DNA of 64,000 nucleotides from Lentibacillus populi. Its GTDB lineage: Bacteria > Bacillota > Bacilli > Bacillales > Amphibacillaceae. Shown one piece after another: positions 50,612-59,341 of this stretch. The stretch's first letter is position 1, and every line of letters starts with the position of its first letter. The stretch lies in contig BMJD01000020.1 in the NCBI GenBank assembly GCA_014642895.1, forward strand, positions 1 through 64,000, given 5' to 3'. The position numbers were made by a program, and so were the translations under genes. The notes under the pieces are model-generated. The model was not told where the DNA came from and did no database searches. It worked only from the letters and a program-made list of their open reading frames with translations.

Positions 50612-51364
50612 CTAACCCCATTCCCCCACAATCTCTTGTGTGGATCTTATCAAACTTCTTAGTTTTTCGATCGGCACCTGACCCGGTGCAGAACTTTCCT
50701 TCCCTACACTAAACGTAATAACCGACCCATAAGCCCAGCCCATAATTCTGCTTAAGCTTCCCATTTTCCCCATCGACATACTTACAATCGGAATGTCTAA
50801 AGCATCATCAGCCTGTTTAGTAAATTCCAATAATCGTAATACATCCTCTTTGCTTTTTGGCATTACCGCAATTTTTGCAACATCTGCACCAAAAGATGCA
50901 GTACGTGACATATGCTCCATCATCTCTCTATTAGATGGAGTACGATCAAAGTTATGATAGGATAAAATCAACTGTTTATTATATTCTGTTGATAGCTTTC
51001 TTAACTGCATAATATGGTCGGGGGCATTAGATGCCTCGAAATCGACCATTTCCGCCATTGTACTTTTACATATTTTACTTAATAGATTAACTTTCTCTTC
51101 TTCGGTAAGTGGTATTTTTTCGCCACCTTCCTTTTCCGAGCGAATAGTAATAAGAATCGGGATATCACTAGCGGTTGAAATTATGTCCGCAATTGATAAA
51201 ACATATTCTTCATCCTCGATCCCTTCCAGGAAATCGGCCCTCCATTCGACTAAATCAGGTTTTTTAGGAAGAATTATCCTTAATTCTTCCGTTATTTCTT
51301 CCTTGTTTTTACCGGTTAAAGGGGTACATATGTAGGGGATTTTTTTATTCTGGAATAATTTCAT
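50612..51364 (-). CDS. aroD: type I 3-dehydroquinate dehydratase
   Basis: The 250-aa barrel has the type I residues: VEWRADFLE (Glu/Arg at the substrate pocket), the general base H137 in SYHNFDRTP, the Schiff-base lysine K164 in GADVAKIAVMP, and SMGKMGSLSRIMG with the lid SSAPGQVP. It dehydrates 3-dehydroquinate to 3-dehydroshikimate. Many Bacilli use the unrelated type II enzyme (AroQ) for synthesis, and type I is common in Staphylococcus. Here it converges on aroK. Confidence 0.93.
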   Translation of the reverse strand: MKLFQNKKIPYICTPLTGKNKEEITEELRIILPKKPDLVEWRADFLEGIEDEEYVLSIADIISTASDIPILITIRSEKEGGEKIPLTEEEKVNLLSKICKSTMAEMVDFEASNAPDHIMQLRKLSTEYNKQLILSYHNFDRTPSNREMMEHMSRTASFGADVAKIAVMPKSKEDVLRLLEFTKQADDALDIPIVSMSMGKMGSLSRIMGWAYGSVITFSVGKESSAPGQVPIEKLRSLIRSTQEIVGEWG

Positions 51365-51483
51365 TTTCTTATCTCCTCGTATTATAGTGGAATGTTCCTT
51401 TGTTGTTTGTTAATCAAAGACTTTAACGATTAAACTGTCATTTCCTGAGACCGATTTTGGCTACCCGGGAACGCTTCTGTCTG

Positions 51484-51843
51484 TCAAGTATCAATGTTAC
51501 CCGCAGAAAACAAAGGTTTCAACCCCTCTCCTTCCATAATAATGGCTATCAACCCTTGCTCCGTTATAGTTTCATGTCATTCGTCTTTACTCCAAAAAAC
51601 GGCGTTGCCTTTCTGTATGTTTAAAAACTCCTCATTTTCTCCGCGCACCTTCCCCTTTCCATCCAGTACAATCAACAATTGCGGCACTGTAGCCTGATGA
51701 TATCCAATAACTCCATTTTTCTCCAGATGTACATACCCAATTTGCATTGGCAAATCCGTTTTAAGTATTCGGTTCATGATGAAATTCGAATTAAACTCAG
51801 TAATCCTAATGCCCGTTTCCTTAAAAATCCGGAAAATCTCCAC
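51484..51843 (-). pseudogene. cupin-domain gene interrupted by TGA in place of Trp
   Basis: A 120-codon frame reads EIFRIFKETGIRITEFNSNF, LEKNGVIGYHQATVPQLLIV and GNAVFWSKDE, then TGA at 51579-51577. It continues in the same frame HETITEQGLIAIIMEGEGLK to TGA 51484. Intact homologues have EWHETxTxxGLTAI at this point, so the stop replaces a tryptophan (TGG to TGA). The truncated 88-aa product would lose the last cupin strands. Confidence 0.8.
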
Positions 51844-51858
51844 AATACCGCGCCCCTG

Positions 51859-52260
51859 TCATAAGTAATCCCGCTCATCAACCTTATTTTTTTGCAATGA
51901 CGGCGGACAGGCATAATTATAAGCTTTAATTTTCTTATTCATTTCCTTGATTAATTTACGAATCTCCCCGCCCTCTGCACTTGCAAGCTTTTCCTTTAAC
52001 CCGTCAATTTCCTTATTTAATTCTACCCATTTTGGCAGTACATGGTTATCCTTTAATGTCTTGTTAAACTGTTTGTACGTGCTGCTGAAATAATTGTTAT
52101 CCAGCTTTAGCGGTTTTCCTTTGCCAGGCAAATTATCGAACTGCCCGTCTCTTTCCGCCTTTCTGACAATTTCCGATAAATGATCGGTATATTCAAACCG
52201 TTCCTTTATTTCTGTTTCCTGCTTCTTGGCATCCTTTTGTGAACCATCATCTTTACACAT
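51859..52260 (-). CDS. DUF1992 (DnaJ-homologue subfamily C-like) protein
   Basis: The 133-aa protein has the DUF1992 core KAERDGQFDNLPGKGKPLKL followed by KTLKDNHVLPKWVELNKEID and a coiled-coil tail (GGEIRKLIKEMNKKIKAYN). The family includes the C-terminal region of eukaryotic DNAJC28 and small bacterial proteins of unknown role. ATG 52260 lies behind GGGTGATGG. It is 12 bases downstream of the phosphotransferase gene and 15 bases before the cupin pseudogene; all are on the same strand. Confidence 0.85.
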   Translation of the reverse strand: MCKDDGSQKDAKKQETEIKERFEYTDHLSEIVRKAERDGQFDNLPGKGKPLKLDNNYFSSTYKQFNKTLKDNHVLPKWVELNKEIDGLKEKLASAEGGEIRKLIKEMNKKIKAYNYACPPSLQKNKVDERDYL

Positions 52261-52272
52261 TCCATCACCCGC

Positions 52273-53148
52273 TCACCTATATTTTTTCAAACCATTCACA
52301 AGTGCTTCATTATCATTATTCTCCACACCGTGCAACGCTTCCTGCAATGCGAATGTTTTTTGATAAAAAACTGCCCGATTTGCAACTTTATCGCCATTCG
52401 GATATAAATCAATACATCTTGCAAAGAAGTCGTGTCCGTAGCTTGCTAAAATACCGGCAAAATCATATGCTGGATCACCTAATCCGGAACCACCGAAATC
52501 AATGATTCCCGTTATCTCCATCTTGGCAGGATCCCATAAAATATTGGATGCACCAAAATCGCCATGAATTAACGTTGGTGTAAAGCGAAACTCATCAATT
52601 GCAGCAAAGAAATCCTCAAACAGTGCTGAAACTTCTGCTTTTGCATCAGTGTGCATGTAGCAAAAGAGTTTCATTTGAATTCGTTTATACATATTTTCAT
52701 ATTCCTCTTTTAAATCGATGGACTGGCTCGGTAAAAGCTTTTTCACTTCTTTTTCCGAAACAGCATGCAGTTGGATGAGAAAATTCACCAGCTGCAATGA
52801 CAGTTTCTTCTGTTCAAGATCACTACCAATCTGCTTTAACTGCTCATTCCACATCGGAAGCCCCGGGATCATTGGGTATCCCACAAATACTTTTCGTACT
52901 TCCAGTTCATCAAACGATTGATAGATTGGCTCAGGGATTGGTTGTGAACTATAGCCTCTTACTAACTCCAAAATTTTTGTTTCATCTAACAATCGATCTA
53001 TTCCAGCTTTATATTTTGGAAAGCGAAATACAAAGGATTGGTTAATAATGAAAACAGAGTTATTTTGACCTATCTCATTAATTTCAACGTCCTGAATCCT
53101 CAATTCTGGATAAACCTGCTTAATTCGGTCAATGTAGGCCGCTAACAT
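52273..53148 (-). CDS. aminoglycoside phosphotransferase-family kinase
   Basis: The 291-aa protein has the APH/choline-kinase fold: NNSVFIINQSFVFRFPKY at the N-lobe, the catalytic loop LIHGDFGASNILWDP (Asp of HGD, near residue 196), and the metal-binding IIDFGGSGLGDPAYDFAGIL. Such kinases phosphorylate aminoglycosides, macrolides or cell metabolites. In an environmental Bacillus a metabolic or silent resistance role are both possible. It lies 14 bases downstream of a GNAT gene on the same strand, so they probably form an operon with the DUF1992 gene. Confidence 0.8.
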   Translation of the reverse strand: MLAAYIDRIKQVYPELRIQDVEINEIGQNNSVFIINQSFVFRFPKYKAGIDRLLDETKILELVRGYSSQPIPEPIYQSFDELEVRKVFVGYPMIPGLPMWNEQLKQIGSDLEQKKLSLQLVNFLIQLHAVSEKEVKKLLPSQSIDLKEEYENMYKRIQMKLFCYMHTDAKAEVSALFEDFFAAIDEFRFTPTLIHGDFGASNILWDPAKMEITGIIDFGGSGLGDPAYDFAGILASYGHDFFARCIDLYPNGDKVANRAVFYQKTFALQEALHGVENNDNEALVNGLKKYR

Positions 53149-53162
53149 GATAACACCTCCAT

Positions 53163-53675
53163 TTACGTAGGAATCGTGTTAATATTATCCCAGCCATAGG
53201 CAATCTCTGTAAACCTTTTTCCGGCAATCTTTTCTTCTTTTGCATCTACCCTTTTTCCGCCAATTGCTTTGTAAAAATTACTGGCATTATTTTCTTCCAA
53301 CACCCAAACCAGCATCGAACTGATCTGCAATTTCTTAAGCACCTCTACTACTGGTTTAACGAGCAGCTTACCAAGTCCCTTACCCTGATACGCTTCCAAA
53401 ATATAAATCGCATATAATTCACCAGTATAATTTTCATATCTTCCTGTTCTTTCTTTCCCTCCAGTCGAAAAACCAACAATTTCCCCTTGGTTATTCTCCG
53501 CAACAAACACGTGTTGTTCGGCAATATTTCGTTCCCACCGCTCCGCCCGCTCGTCACATGATAGCTTATTTAAAAACTCCTGCGGAAAAATATCTTTATA
53601 TGTCGTTCGCCAGCTGTCTACATGTACGCTGGCAATTGCACCAGCATCAGCAACCACAGCTTTTCTGACCAGCAT
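53163..53675 (-). CDS. GNAT-family N-acetyltransferase
   Basis: The 170-aa protein begins VRKAVVADAGAIASVHVDSW and shows the acetyl-CoA motif ILEAYQGKGLGKLLVKPVVE (Q/RxxGxG/A) and the C-terminal VLEENNASNFYKAIGGKRV. Its acceptor is unknown. Length and motifs are complete, unlike the broken GNAT at 48140. The next gene downstream is an APH-family kinase, a pairing also seen among resistance genes, but that is only suggestive. Confidence 0.85.
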   Translation of the reverse strand: MLVRKAVVADAGAIASVHVDSWRTTYKDIFPQEFLNKLSCDERAERWERNIAEQHVFVAENNQGEIVGFSTGGKERTGRYENYTGELYAIYILEAYQGKGLGKLLVKPVVEVLKKLQISSMLVWVLEENNASNFYKAIGGKRVDAKEEKIAGKRFTEIAYGWDNINTIPT

Positions 53676-53744
53676 GCCTCCAACTCCCTTTTATAATTTT
53701 TAGTTCAAGCTTGCTCCAACAACGATCTCCACTCAAATTCTGTT

Positions 53745-54413
53745 TTACTTGGATCCGGTTAATCCATTCATCACATCAATTACTTCTTCTAAATTGGAAA
53801 CGACTTGGTAAGCATCCTTTTGCATCTCGTCATTTGCTTCAATTAAATCTGGAACAATGATACACGGGATATCCGCTTTAACCGCTGCCCGCAATCCATG
53901 TAGTGAATCTTCCAAAATCAGTGCCAGCTCGGGCGGTACATTGGCCCGTCGGCACGCTTCCAAAAAAACATCCGGTGCCGGTTTCCCATTTTCTACTTCT
54001 TGGCCGCTTACATAAAAATCAAATCGCTCCATTAATCCTGTCATCGTTAAATACTTTTTAATCGTTTCCCTGCTACTTGACGAGGCGATACATTTTCTCA
54101 CACTGTTTTCATCCAAGTTATCGAGCAGTTTTTCCACCCCGGTTTTCATTATAATACCTTCAGTTTCCAATATATTTTTAAATTCCTGATCATACCCCTT
54201 AAAAATTTGATCGATCAGAGACTTCTTTCCACATATTTCTCTGATTATTTCCTCACTGCCTTGATCGCTGATACCAATCATACGTTTATATGTTTCTATT
54301 GGAAAATCAAACCCGGCAGCTTCCATCGATTTACTCATCGCTTTAAAGGAAGTCCGTTCCGTATCAAATAATAACCCGTCCATATCAAATATTACCAGCT
54401 TTACATCTTTCAT
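53745..54413 (-). CDS. HAD-superfamily hydrolase, beta-phosphoglucomutase-like
   Basis: The 222-aa protein has HAD motif I VIFDMDGLLFDTE (D10 and D12), a helical cap with the YKRMIGISD region, motif II CIASSSSRETI, and motif III/IV GKPAPDVFLEACRR with LILEDSLHGLRAAV. This subgroup dephosphorylates or isomerises sugar phosphates. ATG 54413 behind GGAGGTTGG is preferred over 54470. It follows the SIS genes of the PTS operon on the same strand but is separated from them by a hairpin, so membership is likely but not certain. Confidence 0.85.
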   Translation of the reverse strand: MKDVKLVIFDMDGLLFDTERTSFKAMSKSMEAAGFDFPIETYKRMIGISDQGSEEIIREICGKKSLIDQIFKGYDQEFKNILETEGIIMKTGVEKLLDNLDENSVRKCIASSSSRETIKKYLTMTGLMERFDFYVSGQEVENGKPAPDVFLEACRRANVPPELALILEDSLHGLRAAVKADIPCIIVPDLIEANDEMQKDAYQVVSNLEEVIDVMNGLTGSK

Positions 54414-54477
54414 TATCCAACCTCCATTTACAGTGCTTCCCCTGCATTTTATCCAGCTTTGAGAGCCCATTTAAAAT

Positions 54478-54499
54478 GGCAGAGAAGAAACTCTCTGCC
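54478..54499 (-). terminator. hairpin between the SIS gene and the HAD gene
   Basis: GGCAGAGA (54478-54485) and TCTCTGCC (54492-54499); read leftwards it is followed by ATTTTAAA, a weak U-tract. Confidence 0.5.
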
Positions 54500-54525
54500 T
54501 TGAATTATATCATAATGTTTCGTGC

Positions 54526-55536
54526 TTAATAGTCGAATTGACGATAGTAACGGCGGATATCTAAATCGTGACCTGTATATTTTTCATAATGGAATGCCAG
54601 TCGATCAACTAATAAAGTTGTTGAAATTGTTGGCGCCAATATCCAGCGGAAATCATCGTCAATTCCTTCTAATTCATAGTCTTTTGTATCAATTACTACT
54701 AGTTTTTTCGTGTATTGCTTACAGAACTTTTCAACGCGCTCATCAAGCACACGACGTTTCCCCTCCCCTTTCACAAGGAAAACAGGTACATTATCACTAA
54801 CCAATTCGAGCGTCCCATGGAAAAATTCCGAAGATGATACTGCTTTTGTGCGAATCCATTGCATTTCTTCCACAACACACATGGAAAAGAGATAAACTTC
54901 TCCCCACATTTCGCCATCGCCGACCCAAATATTATATGGTTCATTGTAATAGTTTTTGGCAATTTCGTCTGCAATTGGTTCAAATTTTTGTTTGGCTTTT
55001 ACTAGATTTTCAGGTAGTTTTTCCAATTGATCAGCAAATTGGTTATATTTCGGAAACTCGTTCCGGTTGGCGAGAAGTCTGAATACTAGCATGAACAATT
55101 CCATGTACTCAAACTCAACGCCGTCTTTTGCTCTATTTGGAATGACCCAGCGACTCAATTTCTCCAAAGGTGCATCTGGAGTACCAACAAGGGAAACAAC
55201 GCGATATCCATTTTCCTTGCACCATTCTGCAGCACGTACCGTTTCTTTTGTGTCACCAGATTTTGAAGACATAATAACAATGGAATCCTTTGTTAATTGC
55301 CGATGACCTGTAAGGACAACTTCAGCTGCCTGCTCAGCGTATATTGGTACATCTGTTAATTGTTTAAGCATTTCTACAACAGGTAACATAATGGCAATGG
55401 AACCGCCTACTGAAATAAAGAATATGTTTTTATATCCTTCCTTTGAAATCTCATCCGCAATTTGTTCTATTTTCCCACGTGTTTCATAGGTAGTTTTTCC
55501 ATCTTTCAAATATAATTGTTCGTCAAATTTCAACAT
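54526..55536 (-). CDS. SIS-domain sugar deglycase-like protein (GfrE/FrlB type)
   Basis: The 336-aa protein contains two SIS domains: FFISVGGSIAIMLPVVEML with VIMSSKSGDTKETVRAAEW, then a second half with EYMELFMLVFRLLANRNEFP and a lyase-like VSSSEFFHGTLELV. It resembles glucoselysine- or fructoselysine-6-phosphate deglycases, which split phosphorylated Amadori/Heyns sugars from lysine to give hexose phosphate. It follows another SIS gene and four PTS genes, the order of gfrABCDEF. Which sugar-amine is used cannot be read from sequence. Confidence 0.78.
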   Translation of the reverse strand: MLKFDEQLYLKDGKTTYETRGKIEQIADEISKEGYKNIFFISVGGSIAIMLPVVEMLKQLTDVPIYAEQAAEVVLTGHRQLTKDSIVIMSSKSGDTKETVRAAEWCKENGYRVVSLVGTPDAPLEKLSRWVIPNRAKDGVEFEYMELFMLVFRLLANRNEFPKYNQFADQLEKLPENLVKAKQKFEPIADEIAKNYYNEPYNIWVGDGEMWGEVYLFSMCVVEEMQWIRTKAVSSSEFFHGTLELVSDNVPVFLVKGEGKRRVLDERVEKFCKQYTKKLVVIDTKDYELEGIDDDFRWILAPTISTTLLVDRLAFHYEKYTGHDLDIRRYYRQFDY

Positions 55537-55570
55537 GTTATTTTCCCCCTAAGATGTTTGGTTTAGTTTG

Positions 55571-56641
55571 TTATATTTTACTTTTTAGAACCTCATCGAA
55601 ATCTACAAAAATATCTTTTTCAATATCTATTCCTCTGCCTGAGGTAATTCGATATGCAAGGATCTGAAAAGGGATGACCAGCAACAAAGTGCTCTTAAAT
55701 TCATCAAGTTCAATTCCGACTGACATCGTTTTTTCATTATCTTCCGTCCCGGTAGTGATGGAAAAGCAATGATCCGTGTATTTCGAGAAATAGGCTTTTA
55801 GCTTTTCAGCTCTTTCCGAATGCTGACTCTTTGTCTGGATAAAGACTATTCCATATGATTCGTCCACTTCCAGATATGGACCATGCATAAATGCTTCCAA
55901 TTCAAATCCTTGCGTTGGAACGCGAACAGTTTCGGTAAATTTCGTTTCACTCTCTTTTGCCGTTCCGACTGTCGGTCCATAACCAATCGTTGCAAAGCGT
56001 GGAATTCGATTTAATTCCTCGGCAAATTGACGGTAAAAGCTCTCCGATCGTTCAATAACATACGGTATTTTCTCAATTGCAGTATTAAATTCTGCTATTT
56101 CCTGCAATTCCTCCTCTGCAGTCAGGCTTCCAAGCGCATTCCCTGAAACAAGCCCCATCAGCATCAATGTTAAAACAGTAGCTGAAAACCCTTTGGTAAC
56201 ATAGCCAACCTTTTCTATCCCACAGCCAATATCAATGACCAAATCCGCATCGTTTGTAATCGGACTATTCAAATTTGCTGTTAAGACAGCAGTAGGGATA
56301 TTCCCGGTCGTATTTGCTTTTTTCAATGCTTCAATGGTTGAAGAGCTATGCCCGCTCTGTGAAATGGCCAGAATAAAATCTGTCGTTGATTTCAACTTTT
56401 CATAATGCACAAACGTGAACGGTTCTATCACATCTATGGATACACCGGCAACCTTTTCCATATAATACTTGGCACTTAGAGTTGCATTCAAACTTGATCC
56501 CGTTGCAAGGATAAGCCAGTTTTTGGGCCGCTTCCTATCAATAACCTGTTTAAACGATTCGAGATTTTCCTCGTATTTGCCCATGATGTCCTTGCATGTT
56601 TTTCCTTGTTCATTAATATAATCCATCATCGTCTCTTTCAA
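55571..56641 (-). CDS. SIS-domain sugar deglycase/isomerase-like protein (GfrF/AgaS type)
   Basis: About 356 aa with two SIS domains: WLILATGSSLNATLSAKYYM with ILAISQSGHSSSTIEALKKA, and FATIGYGPTVGTAKESETKF with the GlmS-like PTQGFELEAFMHGPYLEVDE. No glutaminase domain is present, so it is not glucosamine synthase itself. Likely acts on the phosphorylated product of the adjacent PTS. The start is uncertain: TTG 56641 has AGGGTGG at eight bases, while the frame is open to 56653. It belongs to the operon led by the sigma-54 promoter. Confidence 0.8.
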   Translation of the reverse strand: MKETMMDYINEQGKTCKDIMGKYEENLESFKQVIDRKRPKNWLILATGSSLNATLSAKYYMEKVAGVSIDVIEPFTFVHYEKLKSTTDFILAISQSGHSSSTIEALKKANTTGNIPTAVLTANLNSPITNDADLVIDIGCGIEKVGYVTKGFSATVLTLMLMGLVSGNALGSLTAEEELQEIAEFNTAIEKIPYVIERSESFYRQFAEELNRIPRFATIGYGPTVGTAKESETKFTETVRVPTQGFELEAFMHGPYLEVDESYGIVFIQTKSQHSERAEKLKAYFSKYTDHCFSITTGTEDNEKTMSVGIELDEFKSTLLLVIPFQILAYRITSGRGIDIEKDIFVDFDEVLKSKI

Positions 56642-56738
56642 CTTCAACACCACCCTGCTTATTTAAAATCCTGAAGCTCCCCTGCATACACAGGAGAATC
56701 CAGCATTTTTTCTATCTTTCAAACCATTACTAATTGCA

Positions 56739-57599
56739 TCAACCAAAAATACCTGCCCATGCACCAAGAATGCTAATCACAGCCATCCCGACTAAAATGG
56801 TAGTTGCCTTAACCTCCTTGCCAAGTAACCAATAGATAACCCCAAATGCAGCTAAAGGCAACAGTCCTGGCAAAATACCATCCAAAATATCCTGTACAGC
56901 AGTTGCGGAATCCCCACTTCCAATGGTTAATGGAACATTCAGGACGATCATGTCTGCACTCATCCCTCCAATAACCATCAACCCTAAAATGGCTGCTCCG
57001 AACGTTAAATTACCCATTGTTCCGTTTTCCTGCAGTTTTTTCAAAAATCCTGTTCCCATGTTATAACCGACCTTCGTCAAGATATAACGTAAGGCAATAT
57101 GCGGTACATTAAATACGAGTAGAAATAGAATCGGCCCCAAAATATTTCCTTTTAACGACAGGGATGTACCGATGCCGGTTGCGATAAGGCGGAGTGTTCC
57201 CCAAAAAAATGAATCGCCGATACCGGCTAATGGTCCCATTAAGGAGGCTTTAACTGTATTAATGGATGATGAATCAAAATTCTTATCTTCTGCATTTGAC
57301 TTTTCCATCGCAGCAGAGACTCCCAATATCATCGTTACAATATGTGGAGTCGTATTAAAAAATTCCAGATGCCGTTTTAATGCAGCGGAAAGGTCACCTT
57401 TTTTCTTATACAGTTTTTTTAAGATTGGAATCATGGCATATGCGTAAGCCAGACTTGCTTGACGTTCATAGTTCCAGGAAAACTCCATTTGAAACGAGCG
57501 CCAAAACAATTGATTTAAATCTTTTTTGCTTATTTCTGGCGTTTCTTCTACCTGATCAACCATCTTTTCGTTTTTATCAGAAGTCTTCGTCGTCATCAT
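56739..57599 (-). CDS. PTS mannose-family component IID
   Basis: The 286-aa protein is a mannose-family IID: LNQLFWRSFQMEFSWNYERQ, then ASLAYAYAMIPILKKLY, FFNTTPHIVTMILGVSAAME, and VKASLMGPLAGIGDSFFWGT. The C-terminal membrane helices end ILVGMAVISILGAWAGIFG. IID works with IIC to move the sugar while IIA/IIB phosphorylate it. It overlaps the end of IIC by 23 bases, typical of coupled PTS genes. Start behind GGAGGAGTGATGG. Confidence 0.93.
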   Translation of the reverse strand: MMTTKTSDKNEKMVDQVEETPEISKKDLNQLFWRSFQMEFSWNYERQASLAYAYAMIPILKKLYKKKGDLSAALKRHLEFFNTTPHIVTMILGVSAAMEKSNAEDKNFDSSSINTVKASLMGPLAGIGDSFFWGTLRLIATGIGTSLSLKGNILGPILFLLVFNVPHIALRYILTKVGYNMGTGFLKKLQENGTMGNLTFGAAILGLMVIGGMSADMIVLNVPLTIGSGDSATAVQDILDGILPGLLPLAAFGVIYWLLGKEVKATTILVGMAVISILGAWAGIFG

Positions 57600-58353
57600 C
57601 CATCACTCCTCCTTCATTCGTAGCCAATTTCGGTTTTTGCATAACATTTACCATAATAATTGCCACAATTGCTCCGAGCAGGGCAATACCTGTTACCGGA
57701 ACCTTTAAATATGCAACAATTAAAAATCCCAGGAAAAAGTATGGTGCAACCTGCTTATTAACCAATAACCTTACCAACATGGCAAAACCTAGTGCTGGTA
57801 TTAGGCCAGTAGCTACTTCGAGACCCGTTTGAACGGGACCAGGGATCGCATCCAAAACCTTTGTAACAGCATCGCTTCCAACAAAATATGAAATACCTAC
57901 AATGGCGCCAATCATGAGAGACATTCCAAAGCCACCTAATAAGTGCATGGTTGTAATCCCTCGAACATTGGCATCTTCGGCGTACCTATCGGCTTTGTGT
58001 AGCACAATTGGTAACACTAAAGCCAAATACAAATTCTCAAAGATAAGTGCCAATGTAGCAATTGGCAAGCCCAGCAATAATGCCGTTTCTGGACCAGCCC
58101 CCGAAGATATTGCAAATGCTACTCCCAACACACCCCCAACTACTACATTAGGCGGAATTGCTGCCCCAACTGAAAATACCCCGATAAATGCTAGTTCCAA
58201 AGTTGCCCCCATTATAATACCGGTTTTAATATCGCCCATTACGATACCGGTAAATAGGCCTGTGACAATTGGACGTGATATCAAACTCGTCCCCAAAGCA
58301 TACTCACTTTGTGCGACAAAAGCGACCAAACCTAATAATAATGCCGTAATCAT
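57577..58353 (-). CDS. PTS mannose-family component IIC
   Basis: The 258-aa membrane protein has the IIC pattern: ITALLLGLVAFVAQSEYALG, SLISRPIVTGLFTGIVMGDI, TGIIMGATLELAFIGVFSVG and AIPPNVVVGGVLGVAFAIS. These are hallmarks of the ManY/SorC-type channel. ATG 58353 is preferred behind GGGAGGGG; the frame upstream to 58368 includes the ribosome site. Third gene of the PTS operon. Confidence 0.93.
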   Translation of the reverse strand: MITALLLGLVAFVAQSEYALGTSLISRPIVTGLFTGIVMGDIKTGIIMGATLELAFIGVFSVGAAIPPNVVVGGVLGVAFAISSGAGPETALLLGLPIATLALIFENLYLALVLPIVLHKADRYAEDANVRGITTMHLLGGFGMSLMIGAIVGISYFVGSDAVTKVLDAIPGPVQTGLEVATGLIPALGFAMLVRLLVNKQVAPYFFLGFLIVAYLKVPVTGIALLGAIVAIIMVNVMQKPKLATNEGGVMDDDDEDF

Positions 58354-58378
58354 CGTAACCCCTCCCACCGTTTCTAAA

Positions 58379-58849
58379 TTAAATTACAGTGCTAGCAAAA
58401 ATCTTTTTATCATTGGGAACTTGTCTGATTTCCACCTCTGCCCCTTGTTCAATCATTTTTTTAACCATGATTTCTTCTTCGGGCAATAAATTTACTGCTT
58501 TGGAAATATTTCTCGTCCCTTCTTTTGCTTTCACACCTCCTAAATTCACTTGTTTAATAGCATGGTGAGCTGCAGTCAATTTTTGTGCGTCGGCAACAGA
58601 TTCAACAATGATGAAAAGCTTATATTTATCTGTCACTCCACTTTCCAGTGCTTTGATAGAATCCTCGATATTTTTAATAACTAATTTTACACCCTGTGGT
58701 TTCGCAAGTTTAATCGTTGTTTTACGCAATTCGTTAACAGGTACATCATCGTTTGCAATTAAAATACAATCCGCTCCTAAATTTTGTGTCCATGAGAAAG
58801 CTACTTGTCCATGTAATAACCGATGGTCAACACGCAGCAATTTAATCAT
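58379..58849 (-). CDS. PTS mannose-family component IIB
   Basis: The 156-aa cytoplasmic protein has the phosphorylation site VDHRLLHGQVAFSWTQNLGA (His13 in HGQ) and the GVKAKEGTRNISKAVNL segment typical of ManX/LevE-type IIB. It passes the phosphate from IIA to the incoming sugar. Seventeen bases separate it from the IIA gene; intact and of normal length. Confidence 0.93.
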   Translation of the reverse strand: MIKLLRVDHRLLHGQVAFSWTQNLGADCILIANDDVPVNELRKTTIKLAKPQGVKLVIKNIEDSIKALESGVTDKYKLFIIVESVADAQKLTAAHHAIKQVNLGGVKAKEGTRNISKAVNLLPEEEIMVKKMIEQGAEVEIRQVPNDKKIFASTVI

Positions 58850-58866
58850 ATTTATTCATCCCTTCA

Positions 58867-59286
58867 TTAAAAATCCTCATCCTCCGGTTCACTTCGGATA
58901 ACCTTGTTACAGTAAATTATCGTGTCCTTGGCATTTTTTAATGCCTTGTTAATTAGCTCATCCGTATCCATTTGGAAATTAACCTGTGTAACCAGTTCAA
59001 TCACCAATGCCAGATTTAGTCCGGCAATCAAATGAATTCTGGTATCATGTAATAATTTAAGGCATTCATTGTTAACACTGCCACCGAATATATCCGTAAC
59101 GATAATCAATTCATCTTCCTCATTAATCTGCATCAACACGGACTCCAATTGCTTAGTTAAATCCTCGTTCTCATTCTTGTAAGCACTGATTGTAAATATA
59201 TTGTCACGCTTCCCGGTAATCATTTCTACTGAATCAAGCATTCCCTCCGCGAGTCTCCCATGCGATGCAAATAATAAATACCTCAT
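58867..59286 (-). CDS. PTS mannose-family component IIA
   Basis: The 139-aa protein has the IIA-man phosphohistidine H9 in FASHGRLAEGML and the dimer core DIFGGSVNNECLKLL. It accepts phosphate from HPr. ATG 59286 has AGGTG/GGGGGAT upstream; GTG 59289 is too near. First gene of the operon, just below a near-perfect sigma-54 promoter. It is a separate polypeptide from IIB, as in the gfr and lev operons. Confidence 0.93.
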   Translation of the reverse strand: MRYLLFASHGRLAEGMLDSVEMITGKRDNIFTISAYKNENEDLTKQLESVLMQINEEDELIIVTDIFGGSVNNECLKLLHDTRIHLIAGLNLALVIELVTQVNFQMDTDELINKALKNAKDTIIYCNKVIRSEPEDEDF

Positions 59287-59325
59287 CACCTATCCCCCTT
59301 TCATTTTCATTTCACTAATATTAAA

Positions 59326-59341
59326 TGCAAAAAGCGTGCCA
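59326..59341 (-). promoter_or_regulatory. sigma-54 (-24/-12) promoter of the PTS operon
   Basis: Minus-strand TGGCACGCTTTTTGCA has TGGCAC, five bases, TTGC: the full -24/-12 consensus. It is 40 bases before the IIA start. The neighbouring LevR-type activator gene supports it. Enhancer sites would then fall in the 3' end of the activator gene. Confidence 0.9.

Noticed and set aside
57902..58489. 195-codon plus-strand ORF opposite PTS IIC and IIB
   Set aside because: Entirely antisense to recognised PTS genes, and low complexity (rich in Pro, Thr, Ala) as expected from the reverse of membrane genes.
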